This document shows positions 8,870-17,854 of a stretch of 64,000 nt of DNA, piece by piece. A model generated the notes under the pieces. The model saw only the letters and a list, made by a program, of their open reading frames with translations, made no database searches and had not been told where the DNA came from. Source of the DNA: Streptoalloteichus hindustanus (GTDB lineage Bacteria; Actinomycetota; Actinomycetes; Mycobacteriales; Pseudonocardiaceae); NCBI RefSeq assembly GCF_900129375.1, contig NZ_FQVN01000002.1, positions 620,001 to 684,000 of the forward strand. The letters are read 5' to 3'. Position 1 is the first letter of the stretch. Every line of letters begins with the position of its first letter. The position numbers were made by a program, and so were the translations under genes.

Positions 8870-10105
8870 TCACCATCTGACGGGAAGAGCGAGCGGGGAC
8901 TTGGCGGGTGACTCGTCCTCCCACGGCAGCTCGTGCGGCGCCACCGTGAGACGTAGGTCGGGAAAACGGGTCAGCAACGCCGCGAGCGCGACCCGGAGGG
9001 TCAACCGGGCCAGGTGCGCGCCCAGGCAGAAGTGGCGCCCCCGGCCGAAGGTCAGGTGGGGGTTCCGCGTCCGGGCGAAGTCGAGGGTGTCGGCGTCGGG
9101 GAAGACGCTCCCGTCCCGGTTGGCCGCCGGGATGGTCGGCAGGACCGCGTCGCCGGCCCGAATCGTCTGGTCGAGCAACGAGATCTCCTCGGTGGCCTGG
9201 AGCACGACGACCCCGTTCAGCACCGGCAGGAACCGCAGGAGCTCCTCCACCGCGTCGGCGAGGAGCCCCGGATTCCCGCGCAGCTGGGCGAGATGTTCGG
9301 GACTGGTCAGCAGGGTCACCACGCTGTTGGCGAGGAACATCGTCGTGGTACGGAACCCGGCGAGCAGCATCGTCAACCCGAAGCTGGTCACGTCGTCGGC
9401 GGACAGCTCGCCCGCGTCCTGCCGGCGCAGGAGGTCGGAGAGCACGTCGTCGCCCGGCTCGCGTCGCTTCCGCGCGATCAGCCCGTCGACGTACTCGTAC
9501 AGCGGAGCGCTGACCCGGCGCCCCTCCACCACGTCGACCATCGCGGTCAACGCCGAGTCGACCAAAGGCACGAAATAGTCTTGCTGTGCATAGGGAATTC
9601 CGACGAGGTCGCACATCACGAGGAGGGGGAACGGCTCCACGAACCCGCCGAGCAGATCCGCCGGACCGCTGTGTCGCTCGAACTCGTCGAGCAGACCCTC
9701 CGCCAGGGCGCGCACGCGCGGCTCGCGCTCGCGCATTGCCGCCGGGCTGAACGCGTCCGCCAGACTCCGGCGGAGCGCCCGGTGCCCGGGGCCCTCCAGC
9801 TCCATCATCATCACCAGGCGATGGCAGCCCGACACCGGATTCCCCTCTGGCGGGGGCCAGTCGTCGACGTTGGGCCGGACGAACCGGGGATCGCCGAGGA
9901 CGGAGCCGACGTCCTGGTACCGGGTCAGGTACCACGCGGTGGCTCCGACGAGAGTTCGGACGCGCGCGACCGGGCACTCCCTGCGCAGGCTCTCGTACTC
10001 CACGGGCGGCCCCATGGTTCCCGGCGGCGGGATCGGGAGGTCCCGGGCCCCGGCCGGCGACGCGCCACGGGACCGCTCGTCGGAGATCGTCTCCTCGCTG
10101 GTCAT
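8870..10105 (-). CDS. Cytochrome P450 (second of a tandem pair)
   Basis: A 411-residue P450, the sister of the gene that follows it. The haem loop is FGRGRHFCLG (thiolate about Cys360), the K-helix is EELLR, and the I-helix reads LLAGFRTTTM near residue 248, again with Arg where the proton-relay acid is expected. Its ATG overlaps the stop of the methyltransferase gene as ATGA, so the two are translationally coupled. The pair most likely arose by duplication inside the operon and performs two different oxidations, or one oxidation on two positions, of the same scaffold. The Arg could also mean a peroxygenase-like or non-standard reaction; this is speculation. Confidence 0.92.
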   Translation of the reverse strand: MTSEETISDERSRGASPAGARDLPIPPPGTMGPPVEYESLRRECPVARVRTLVGATAWYLTRYQDVGSVLGDPRFVRPNVDDWPPPEGNPVSGCHRLVMMMELEGPGHRALRRSLADAFSPAAMREREPRVRALAEGLLDEFERHSGPADLLGGFVEPFPLLVMCDLVGIPYAQQDYFVPLVDSALTAMVDVVEGRRVSAPLYEYVDGLIARKRREPGDDVLSDLLRRQDAGELSADDVTSFGLTMLLAGFRTTTMFLANSVVTLLTSPEHLAQLRGNPGLLADAVEELLRFLPVLNGVVVLQATEEISLLDQTIRAGDAVLPTIPAANRDGSVFPDADTLDFARTRNPHLTFGRGRHFCLGAHLARLTLRVALAALLTRFPDLRLTVAPHELPWEDESPAKSPLALPVRW

Positions 10106-11022
10106 GCCGGGGCGTCCCAGGGGAGAGCGAGCCGCCACCGGAGGTCCAGTCGGAGCACGGCGAAGTACGTGGCCATCGGCAGGTGCGCGTCCCCGTCCGT
10201 CGCCACGACCGCCGACGGACGGCACTCCTCCACCCCGTGGCCGAGCTCGAACACGGGCAGGGCGACGGACTCCGTCTCCGTGACCTCCGCCACGACCCAC
10301 CCCGTGCCGGCCACGATGTTCGCCAACCGCTCCGGAGGAACGTCGGCGGTGTAACCCCACTCGCTCCACTCGCCGACCTCCGCGCCGTGCTCGACCCGCA
10401 GCCGGTACCGCGCCCGGCCGGAGGCCAGTTCCCGCGCGCCGACAGTGCGCACGCCCACGCCCACGCAGGTGCCGTCGCCCTCGCCCTCGCGCAGCCGCAG
10501 GCACGTGCCGAGGATTCTGGCTCCCGGTCGGGCTACGGCCGCGAGCTCCGTCAACGCCTTCCGCGCGTTGTCCAGCACACCGAGCAGGTGGATTCCCCCG
10601 CCAGCCAGCAGAAAGGTGTCGAAGCGGCCGATGCCCGGCGGCAGGGAGCCGAGCCCGCCCACCCGTGCGTCCACGCCCCGCCGCCGGGCCACCGCGACGG
10701 CACCACGGGCGGGGTCCACCGCGACGGTCTCGTGCCCGGCCGCGGCCACGGCCAGCGCGTGCCTTCCCGCGCCGCAGCCGATGTCGAGCACTCGCCCCAC
10801 GGCGCGCTCGCAGGCCATCACGTCCGTGGGCCACCAGTGGTCGGGCGGCGCGTAGTAGTGCGCGACGTCCTCGCTGAACGCGGTCCCGTCGGCGAGCTGG
10901 TAGACGAGGTGCGCCAACCCGGGGCGTCCGCCCACCTCCTCGGCCTTCAGGTACGCGTGTCCGTACATGTCGACCAGCGATCTCCGGGTGGGCGGTGACC
11001 CCTCGCCGTGTTCCGCGGGCAT
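10102..11022 (-). CDS. Class I SAM-dependent methyltransferase
   Basis: A 306-residue single-domain methyltransferase. Motif I is VLDIGCGAGRHAL at about residues 78-90, followed by the acidic VAVDP strand end. The rest matches the broad methyltransferase type 11/25 fold rather than a family with known substrate. An AGGAG site lies 7-8 nt before the ATG. The gene sits 28 bp behind the A-T-R gene and overlaps the P450 start by 4 bp, so it belongs to the same transcript. It could methylate N, O or C of the amino-acid-derived product. Confidence 0.85.
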   Translation of the reverse strand: MPAEHGEGSPPTRRSLVDMYGHAYLKAEEVGGRPGLAHLVYQLADGTAFSEDVAHYYAPPDHWWPTDVMACERAVGRVLDIGCGAGRHALAVAAAGHETVAVDPARGAVAVARRRGVDARVGGLGSLPPGIGRFDTFLLAGGGIHLLGVLDNARKALTELAAVARPGARILGTCLRLREGEGDGTCVGVGVRTVGARELASGRARYRLRVEHGAEVGEWSEWGYTADVPPERLANIVAGTGWVVAEVTETESVALPVFELGHGVEECRPSAVVATDGDAHLPMATYFAVLRLDLRWRLALPWDAPA

Positions 11023-11050
11023 CCGGTTGTCTCCTGCCTTCCGGGACTGG

Positions 11051-14000
11051 TCACCGCCGTGGCGGCGTGGGACGGTCGATGTAGCCGGTGGCGTAGAAGT
11101 AATCCAGGTACCGGTCGAGCAACGCGGCGTCGACCGGTGGGCAGGACAGCCCGCTGCCGGCGAGGTCCCGATCGACGTTGTCCCGTCCCAGCGAGGGAAA
11201 AACGCCCTCGAAGTACATCTCCTTCACCGAGATGTCCGCGCGGTTGCCCCGGTCCACGCACAGGGAGACGAACGGGGCCGTGGCGCTGGTGGGGTTGGCG
11301 GCCACGTGGCGCACCAGCTCGCCGACCCAGTCCGGATAGGACAGACGACGGATCTCGTGTCCTGCCCGGCACATCCGGTCGATCACGTCCCCGAGGCTCG
11401 CCGGGTTCGGGTTGGTCAGGTGGTAGGTCCGCCGGGTGGTGCGGTGCCGGGTGGCGATGTGGACGACCGCCTCGGCGAGGTAGTCGACGGGGACGAAGTC
11501 CATCGGCAGCGGGATGTCCGGCGCCAGCCCGGTTTCCGCGATGGTCCGGAACAGTGAGCAGATCGCGGTCTCGGTGTTGCACGCGCCGGTCCCGCGGGCC
11601 CCGGTGACCTCGTAGGGACGGTGGACCGCGACCGGCACACCCCGGTCGGCGGCCTCGCGCAGCACGAGCTCGGCGACCCACTTGCTCTCGGCGTACCCCA
11701 TGCTCAACCGGTCGGCGTGCGCCAACGGCAGGTCCTCGTCGACGTGCCGCACCCCGGCCGTGCCGAACCCCGCCAGCACGGCGACGGTGGAGAGGAAGTG
11801 AACCGGCACCCGCCGCGCCGCCGCCAACCGGACGACCTCCCGCGTCCCGTCCACATTGGACGGACGTAAGGCGGAGTACGGGTAAAGGAAGTTGACCTGC
11901 GCCGCGGAGTGGAGAACGAGGTCCACGCCGGCCGCCAGCTCGGCCCGGTGCTCGTGGTCCAACCCGAGACCGGGCTCGGCGAGATCGGCGGGGAAACAGA
12001 CGATCCGGTGCTCGACGTCGGCCACGTCCAGCCCGTAGCGGGTCAGGTTCGCCAGCACCCGTCGCCGGGCCTGCGCCCGGTCGCGCGCCCGGACCGGGCA
12101 GTGCACCCGGGCCTCGGTGGCCCGCAGCAGCCGGGCGAGCAGGAACGCGCCGACGAAGCCGCTCGCCCCGGTCAGCAGCACCTCCCTCGGCTCCGCCCAC
12201 CGGGGCTCGGGGCCGTCCGGCTCCGGCACCGCGAAACCGAGCCGGCCCTCCCGGACGAAGTCCACCAGCGGGGAACCGGCGCCGCGCCCGTCGGACCTGA
12301 GGGCGACCCGGACGGTGTTGGTGAAACCGGCCAGGGTGGGGGCCAGGAGCAGACCTCGGACGAGTTCGCTGCCGTGCCGCGCGTCGAGGCCGAGCACGGC
12401 GAGGGTGCGCGTGACCACCTCGGCGGCCAACAGGGAATCGCCGCCCAGATCGAAGAAGTTGTCCGCCACGGAGGGGGTCACCCGCAACACCACCTGCCAG
12501 ATCTCGGCCAGAGTGGACCGTAGGTCCCGCGCTCCGCTCGCCGCGGGGGCGCTGGGCCGGGGATCCTCCCGCTCGGGCGAGGTCAGCGCCCGCAGCCGCG
12601 TCCGGTCGACCTTTCCCGCGCCGTTGACCGGGAACTCGGGCACCGGCACCAGACGGGAGGGGACGGCGGGGGCCGGCAGCCACCCGGCGAGGTACTGGAG
12701 GACGCGGTCGACCGGCACGACCGAGTTCGCGTGGGCCGGCGTCAGGTAGGCGACCAACCGGTCCCCGTCGACGTCCACCACCGCCTCGCCCACGGACTCG
12801 TGCGCGCGCAGCCTGGCCTCGACCCCGTCGAGCTCGATCCGGTGGCCGCGCAGCTTGACCTGCCGGTCCGTCCGACCCCGGTACTCCAACTCGCCGTCCG
12901 GGCGCAGCACGGCCCGGTCGCCGGTCCGGTAGAGGCGCACTCCGGGTTCGGCGGGGTGGTGGACGAACCGCTCCGCGGTCAGCGCCGGGTCGCCCAGGTA
13001 CCCCAGCGCCAGCCCGTCCCCGCCGACGGCCAGCTCGCCCTCCTCGCCCACGCCGGCCAGCCCGCCGTCGGGGCGGAGCACGTAGCACGCGGAGCGTTCG
13101 AGCGGGCGGCCGATCGGGATCGGCTGGCCGTCGGGCGGCAGGTCCCGCAGCACGTGGGCGGTCGAGACCACCGTGTTCTCGGTGGGGCCGTAGAAGTTGA
13201 CGACGGTCGTGTCCGGGCAGGCGGTGAGCACCGCGCGGGCCAGCGCCGGGTCCATCGTCTCGCCGCCGGCCGAGACGAACCGCAACGTCCGCAGGGCCTC
13301 GGGCCGGGTCCGCGCCACGTGGTGGAAGACGCCGGTGGTCAGGTAGGCGATCGTGACGCGGGCACCGCGCACCGCGGCCTCCAGCGCGGCCGGGGACACC
13401 AGTTCCTCGCGGTCGATGAGGACCAGGCAGGCGCCGCCGAGCAGACCGGACCAGATCTCGATGGTGGAGGCGTCCGAGGACAGGTCGTAGGCGTGCAACA
13501 CCCGGTCTCCCGGCCGGGGCCGCTGGTCGACCAGGTCCGAGAGCGCGAGCCGGACGACCCCCCGGTGCGGGATGGCCACCGGTTTGGGGCGTCCGGTCGA
13601 GCCCGAGGTGAACATGACGTACGCGCAGTCCGCCCCGTCGACGGCCGGGGGGACGAGGGGCCCGCGCGCCGGCGGCACGGCGGCGAGGTCGACGCGCGTG
13701 CGGAGCCGGCGCACCCGGCAGGCGCTTCCGGGCAACGTCACCACGACCTGGACGTCGGCGTACTCGGCCATCGCGCGCACCCGGGTGAGTGGGACGGTGT
13801 CGTCGAGGGGGACGTAGGCCGCGCCTGTCCGGAGGATGCCGAGGAAAGCCACCAGAGCGTCCAGCGAGCGCGTCCCGCAGACCCCGACCCGTTCGCCGGG
13901 CCGGACGCCGACGTCCCGCAGCCGGGCGGCGAGGGCGTCGCTGCGCGACCGCAACTCGCCGTAGGTCAGGTGGTGGTCGTGGTGGATCGCGGCGGTCGCC

Positions 14001-14122
14001 CGTGGCCGGAGTGCCGCCTGCGCGTCGAAGAGGTCGTGCAGGGTGCGGTCGCGGGGCGGGGCGGTGGAGGGGTCCCACCGCGTCGCCGGCCGCGGCGTCG
14101 GGTCGAGTCGGGTGGACAACAT
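11051..14122 (-). CDS. Single-module NRPS-like enzyme: adenylation, carrier, thioester reductase
   Basis: A 1023-residue A-T-R protein without condensation domain. The adenylation domain (about 25-520) has FTSGSTGRPK, NFYGPTEN, YRTGD and the closing Lys in NGAGKVDR. The carrier domain has DLGGDSL with the phosphopantetheine Ser near 562. The reductase domain (about 645-1015) has TGASGFVG for NADPH and the YAESK catalytic Tyr/Lys near 809. Such enzymes activate one amino acid and release it as an aldehyde or alcohol. My by-eye pocket reading against GrsA is D-A-I-Y-V-A-F-V-V-K, hydrophobic and unlike any code I recall; an aliphatic amino acid is a guess. The ATG has AGGAG 13 nt upstream. Confidence 0.93.
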   Translation of the reverse strand: MLSTRLDPTPRPATRWDPSTAPPRDRTLHDLFDAQAALRPRATAAIHHDHHLTYGELRSRSDALAARLRDVGVRPGERVGVCGTRSLDALVAFLGILRTGAAYVPLDDTVPLTRVRAMAEYADVQVVVTLPGSACRVRRLRTRVDLAAVPPARGPLVPPAVDGADCAYVMFTSGSTGRPKPVAIPHRGVVRLALSDLVDQRPRPGDRVLHAYDLSSDASTIEIWSGLLGGACLVLIDREELVSPAALEAAVRGARVTIAYLTTGVFHHVARTRPEALRTLRFVSAGGETMDPALARAVLTACPDTTVVNFYGPTENTVVSTAHVLRDLPPDGQPIPIGRPLERSACYVLRPDGGLAGVGEEGELAVGGDGLALGYLGDPALTAERFVHHPAEPGVRLYRTGDRAVLRPDGELEYRGRTDRQVKLRGHRIELDGVEARLRAHESVGEAVVDVDGDRLVAYLTPAHANSVVPVDRVLQYLAGWLPAPAVPSRLVPVPEFPVNGAGKVDRTRLRALTSPEREDPRPSAPAASGARDLRSTLAEIWQVVLRVTPSVADNFFDLGGDSLLAAEVVTRTLAVLGLDARHGSELVRGLLLAPTLAGFTNTVRVALRSDGRGAGSPLVDFVREGRLGFAVPEPDGPEPRWAEPREVLLTGASGFVGAFLLARLLRATEARVHCPVRARDRAQARRRVLANLTRYGLDVADVEHRIVCFPADLAEPGLGLDHEHRAELAAGVDLVLHSAAQVNFLYPYSALRPSNVDGTREVVRLAAARRVPVHFLSTVAVLAGFGTAGVRHVDEDLPLAHADRLSMGYAESKWVAELVLREAADRGVPVAVHRPYEVTGARGTGACNTETAICSLFRTIAETGLAPDIPLPMDFVPVDYLAEAVVHIATRHRTTRRTYHLTNPNPASLGDVIDRMCRAGHEIRRLSYPDWVGELVRHVAANPTSATAPFVSLCVDRGNRADISVKEMYFEGVFPSLGRDNVDRDLAGSGLSCPPVDAALLDRYLDYFYATGYIDRPTPPRR

Positions 14123-14176
14123 CAGCGCTTCGGTTCTCCTGGTCTTCCGGTGTCCGCTCGGGCCGAACCGCCGCCG

Positions 14177-14629
14177 CTAGCTGAACTCCTCGGCGAACAC
14201 CGCGAAGTCGGCGGTCCGCCAGCGCTCGGGGCGCATGCGGAGGACGACGTCGTCGGCGAGCTGCCGCCGGTTGGCCTCCAGGTAGGCCGGGGCCGTGACC
14301 GGGTCCAGGTACCGGTGGGCGAGCGCCGCGCGCACGGCGGGGTCGACCGGGTCGTCGACGGCCACCACGGGCCCCTCGACGCTGACGTAGCGGTACGGGG
14401 CCGACTCGTCCTGGACGCACAGGCCGAACCGCCCGGCCCGCCGGACGAGCCGCGCCTTCAGCGAGTCGCGGTTGGTCTCGACCACGACCTCGCCGCCGGG
14501 CTCGTACCCGTACCAGACCGGCACCTGCAGCGGCGCCAGGTCGCCCCGCGGGTCGACCACCCCGAGCACACCCACCCGGACCTCCGCGAGGAACTTCTCC
14601 CGGTCGGCCCTCGACATCGCGAAACTCAT
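14177..14629 (-). CDS. PPOX-fold (pyridoxamine phosphate oxidase-like) flavin or F420 enzyme
   Basis: A 150-residue split-barrel protein: EKFLAEVRVGVLGVVDPRG, PVWYGYEP, then a strand with YRYVSVEGPV. This is the FMN/F420-binding PNPOx-like family, whose members oxidise or reduce small molecules or act as sensors. The start at MSFAM is preferred because a G-rich site precedes it; a second Met four codons later is possible. It is the promoter-proximal gene of the six-gene operon, 54 bp ahead of the A-T-R gene. A role in dehydrogenating a cyclised aminoaldehyde product is attractive but unproven. Confidence 0.8.
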   Translation of the reverse strand: MSFAMSRADREKFLAEVRVGVLGVVDPRGDLAPLQVPVWYGYEPGGEVVVETNRDSLKARLVRRAGRFGLCVQDESAPYRYVSVEGPVVAVDDPVDPAVRAALAHRYLDPVTAPAYLEANRRQLADDVVLRMRPERWRTADFAVFAEEFS

Positions 14630-15453
14630 GGCCGGCGCCCCCCGACCACGTCCCACGTCCTGCGCACGATCGCTACCTCCACGAGCGGTGGAGCGGCACC
14701 CGACACCGTCTCCGGTTTCTTCCCTACCGATCTCCCGGGGTCGGTGGGGAAGCGCCGGCGCGATTTCACCCGATCGTGAAACCGGTTGTTCGGAAAACGT
14801 TGTGCCGCGCCGGGGTGAGCGCATCTCCGGCGAACGGGCCAGGGGCGCGCGTGTTGGTCGCTGGGCCGAAAGAACGGTGTTCGCGGAAAACAGTGGGGCG
14901 GGGAAACGGGACACCATACTCGCGTCTCGCGAGACCGTGATCAGTGGGCCGGCATGTCACCTGAGCGAGGTTCCCGGCCCCGGTGGCGTCGACAGCCAGG
15001 GAGAACGCCGTTGTCCCTGGTGGGCAGGGGATGGGACGGGCCTGTCGCCGGTGGTGGTCAGGGGTGGGGAGCGCCCTCGAAGATCACTCGTGAAGGTGAC
15101 TTGACTTGTGGTCGGTCCGGTCGGCTTGGATAGCCTGGTCCGGTGATTCTCGTCGGAATCACCGCCCCTGTTCGGAATCCGGCCTTTTCGCGGAGGATCG
15201 TCGCCCGGAAAAGCTTCCAGCAACCCGTGTCAGATCCGGGCTTCCCGGGCTTTCCTCGCTCCCGATCGGGTTTCTCGCTATGGCCCCCAGTGGCGTTCTC
15301 GCTTGTTTCTCGGCTGGCCGTGCCAACGGCGTCAACGGCGTCAACGGCGCTGGAGCGAAATGCGGCGTGGAACCACGCGGTGGTCGTGGGCGGCGGTGCG
15401 CGCGGTGCCGGCCCACGACCACCGCTGACGTCCGGAGCGGGCGGTGGGGCCTC
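14630..15453. other. Intergenic region, no gene seen
   Basis: About 820 bp between the start of the A-T-R operon and the end of a convergent-side secreted protein gene. No reading frame looks like protein. The operon promoter should lie in its left third. A small hairpin, GGTGATTC with GAATCACC (15142-15163), is the only clear structure. Confidence 0.5.
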
Positions 15454-16002
15454 CTACCGGGCCGGCGGCGCGGGGGACGGCGTGGTGGTCATGCTGGGCG
15501 AGGACCCGCCAGGGCCCGGCTGCGGGCGCTCGCTGGGCGGCACGGAGGAGCTCGACGGCGGAACGGTGACCGTGACGGTGACGGTCTGCGGCGCCGGGGT
15601 GACCGTCACGGTCGAGACGACGACGGTGACGGTGCCGCGGTCCACGCCCGCGCGGAGCTGCGCCTCGGCTCGCGCCCGGGCGTCGGCGTCCATCCGGGCC
15701 CGCGCGTCGGCGTCCATCCGCGCCTGGAGGTCGGCGTCGACGCGCGCGCCGGGGGAGCCGGTGATGGTGATCGCGGCCTGGGGCCGGCCGTCGATGTTGG
15801 CGTTCACCGTGGGATCGCCCTCGATCCGCAGGGTGGGCTTGGGCAGCTTCAGCGGGGGCGCGTCGATGCGGACGCTCGGACTCGCCTCCACCCGGCCGGA
15901 GAACTCGTGCCGCACGGTCAGGGTCGGATTGGACGACGCGACCAGTGCCGCGGCGGCAAGGCCGACCACGCCGATGGCGGCCAGCCGACTCGTGGTGTTC
16001 AC
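15454..16002 (-). CDS. Secreted or membrane-anchored low-complexity protein, unknown function
   Basis: A 182-residue protein I do not recognise. The N-terminus NTTSRLAAIGVVGLAAAALV is a signal peptide or anchor. Next come beta-rich Pro stretches, then two near-identical 8-residue units ARMDAD-AR (a 24-bp DNA repeat at 15673-15720) forming a short Ala/Arg/Asp helix, then alternating Thr/Val strands (VTVTVTV) and a Pro/Ser-rich tail. The GTG at 16002 is preferred over the TTG at 16014 because GGGGGA lies 5 nt upstream of the GTG. It is likely exported; the tail resembles wall-spanning linkers. No neighbour explains it. Confidence 0.65.
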   Translation of the reverse strand: MNTTSRLAAIGVVGLAAAALVASSNPTLTVRHEFSGRVEASPSVRIDAPPLKLPKPTLRIEGDPTVNANIDGRPQAAITITGSPGARVDADLQARMDADARARMDADARARAEAQLRAGVDRGTVTVVVSTVTVTPAPQTVTVTVTVPPSSSSVPPSERPQPGPGGSSPSMTTTPSPAPPAR

Positions 16003-16605
16003 GATTTCCCCCAAAAGGTCGAGGACCGAACCCGACGACCCCCGTCGTCGGGGCGCACGACACCATGATCATCCCAAAGAACGCTGACAGCTCGCACTGA
16101 TAAACGCGGGCGGACGGCCATGTGTTGTCACGGACACACAATCTGTTGGCACACCGCCGAAAGGGCCGAACTCGCGGTCCGACACCCGGCTCGCCGCACC
16201 CCGCGCCCTCCTCAGCAGCGCCGACGTCATCGAGCGCGGTGGAGCGGCGCGGGCTCATCCGGCGCCGCTTCGGGAGAGTCGACGCGCGAGCGCCGGCCCG
16301 ATCGGTCATTGATCGGTGAAAGAAGTCCGGAATGGTCCTGTCGACGGTCCATCAGGAATGCGGGCCGGAGGTGGGGCGCGTGGTACGGACGGGCACCGCC
16401 GGCGTCAGGTCCCGGTGATTGGATTCCGACGTTCGGGACCGGATGTTCGGGCAAAGGGGCCAAAAGGATGTTGACTGGGCCCGGTCGGCGCGTGACTGCC
16501 GTTCTTGACCATTTCTTCACGCACGCGGCGGTTGACGGCGGGCGAAGTGCCGGGATGGCAACTCTTCGTCGGGTCGGTGACGTGGTGCGGCAGGGCCCGG
16601 TGAAG

Positions 16606-16621
16606 TCGGGACCTTCGCCCG
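16606..16621 (+). promoter_or_regulatory. Weak candidate DevR/DosR-type box
   Basis: TCGGGACCTTCGCCCG partly fits the DosR/DevR consensus (GGGAC, short spacer, GTCCC). It lies about 90 bp before an Acg-type nitroreductase gene, a classic DosR target family in mycobacteria. The right half is imperfect, so confidence is low. Confidence 0.3.
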
Positions 16622-16660
16622 TGGGCCGCGACCCCCGCCGTGGCCGACTGTGGAGTCAGC

Positions 16661-16681
16661 GACCGGACGACGGGTCCGGTC
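16661..16681. promoter_or_regulatory. Inverted repeat in the leader of the nitroreductase gene
   Basis: GACCGGAC and GTCCGGTC are perfect 8-bp arms 5 bp apart, 28 bp before the ATG. This could be an operator or a leader hairpin. Confidence 0.45.
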
Positions 16682-16709
16682 ACGACCACGACCCGAAGGG
16701 GGGTGCGCC

Positions 16710-17711
16710 ATGAGCGCGGTTCCGGAGGCCCTGGGGCTGCGACCCGACCAGGTCGAGGCGGTGCTGGAGGCGGCGTGCGCCGCTCCGTCCACGCACAACA
16801 CCCAACCCTGGCGGTTCCGGCTGACGCCCGAGGGCATCGAGCTGCACGCCGACCCGACGCGCCGGCTACCCGTGGTGGACCCCGAGGACCGGGAGCTGTT
16901 GCTCTCCTGCGGCGCGGCGTTGTTCAACCTGAGGATCGCGTTGCAGTCGTTCGACATCCGGCCGTTGGTCAGCGTCGTTCCGGACCGCGACCGGCCGGAG
17001 CTGGTGGCCGTGGTGCGCCGCGGCGGCCTCGCCCGCGCGAGCGGCGAACTGGACCGGCTCGTCCGGGCGGTGCGCGAGCGACGCACCAACCGCTTCCCGT
17101 TCCTCGACCAACCCGTGCCGGCCGGGCACCGCCAGGCGTTGGTGCGGGCGGCGCAGGCGGAGCGGGCCTGGCTGCACGTGGTGGAGGATCGGACCCAGCG
17201 GGCGCGTCTGCGGACCATGCTCGCGCGGGCGAACCAGACCCTGTGGGCCGATCCGGACTACCGCGCGGAGTTCGCCCACTGGACCGGCCGGGAGCCGGGT
17301 GCGGCCGAGGGCGTGCCGGCGTCGGCCGGTGGACCGCGACGCGAACCACAGGACGAGTGGGCGTTGCGGGACTTCACCGGCGGCCGCGGCCGCCCTCGGC
17401 CGCCGGGCCGGGACTTCGAGAGCGAGCCCCTGGTGGTGGTGCTCAGCTCGTTCTACGAGGGCCGGTCGGCGGAGGTGCAGGCCGGCCAGGCGATGGAGCA
17501 CGTGCTGCTCACCGCGACCTCGTTGGGGTTGTCGGCGTCGTTCCTGTCACAGGTGGTGGAGGTGAAGCCCGTGCGGGAGGAGCTGCGTCGGCTGTTGGGC
17601 GGGGGCCTGGCTCCGCAGATGGTGCTGCGGATCGGGTTCGGGTCCCCGGTTCCGGCGGCGCCCCGACGTCCGGTGACCGACCTGCTGGTGCAGGGCAGCG
17701 AGGTCGGCTGA
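16710..17711 (+). CDS. Acg-family nitroreductase-like FMN-binding protein
   Basis: A 333-residue protein of the Acg group (Rv2032 and relatives). It opens with an AACAAPSTHNTQPWRF segment, the family's FMN-contacting signature, and carries RRTNRFPF mid-protein and a C-terminal helical part ending in RRPVTDLL. The fold resembles two nitroreductase subunits fused; in Rv2032 FMN is sequestered and a reductase activity has not been settled. The start is the ATG with AAGGGGGG just upstream; 20 upstream in-frame codons lack a site. A CBS protein gene and a universal stress protein gene follow on the same strand, the usual company of hypoxia/dormancy regulons. Confidence 0.88.
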   Translation: MSAVPEALGLRPDQVEAVLEAACAAPSTHNTQPWRFRLTPEGIELHADPTRRLPVVDPEDRELLLSCGAALFNLRIALQSFDIRPLVSVVPDRDRPELVAVVRRGGLARASGELDRLVRAVRERRTNRFPFLDQPVPAGHRQALVRAAQAERAWLHVVEDRTQRARLRTMLARANQTLWADPDYRAEFAHWTGREPGAAEGVPASAGGPRREPQDEWALRDFTGGRGRPRPPGRDFESEPLVVVLSSFYEGRSAEVQAGQAMEHVLLTATSLGLSASFLSQVVEVKPVREELRRLLGGGLAPQMVLRIGFGSPVPAAPRRPVTDLLVQGSEVG

Positions 17712-17720
17712 GCCGGACCC

Positions 17721-17755
17721 GGGCGGGAGCGGTGGTCCCCCGGCCGCTCCCGCCC
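17721..17755 (+). terminator. Hairpin terminator after the nitroreductase gene
   Basis: A perfect 12-bp stem, GGGCGGGAGCGG with CCGCTCCCGCCC, begins 10 nt after the stop codon. Confidence 0.7.
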
Positions 17756-17854
17756 CACCCCTTCTTCTTCGGGGACGCGCGCCGTGATGCGCGGCGTGCT
17801 GGACACCCATCCGACCCATTGACTGTCCATTAAGGACGATTGAGAGAGAAAGCT

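Noticed and set aside
8865-9977. Apparent N-terminal extension of the first P450 through the second P450 gene
   Set aside because: The extension is an out-of-frame reading of the neighbouring gene, not a fusion.
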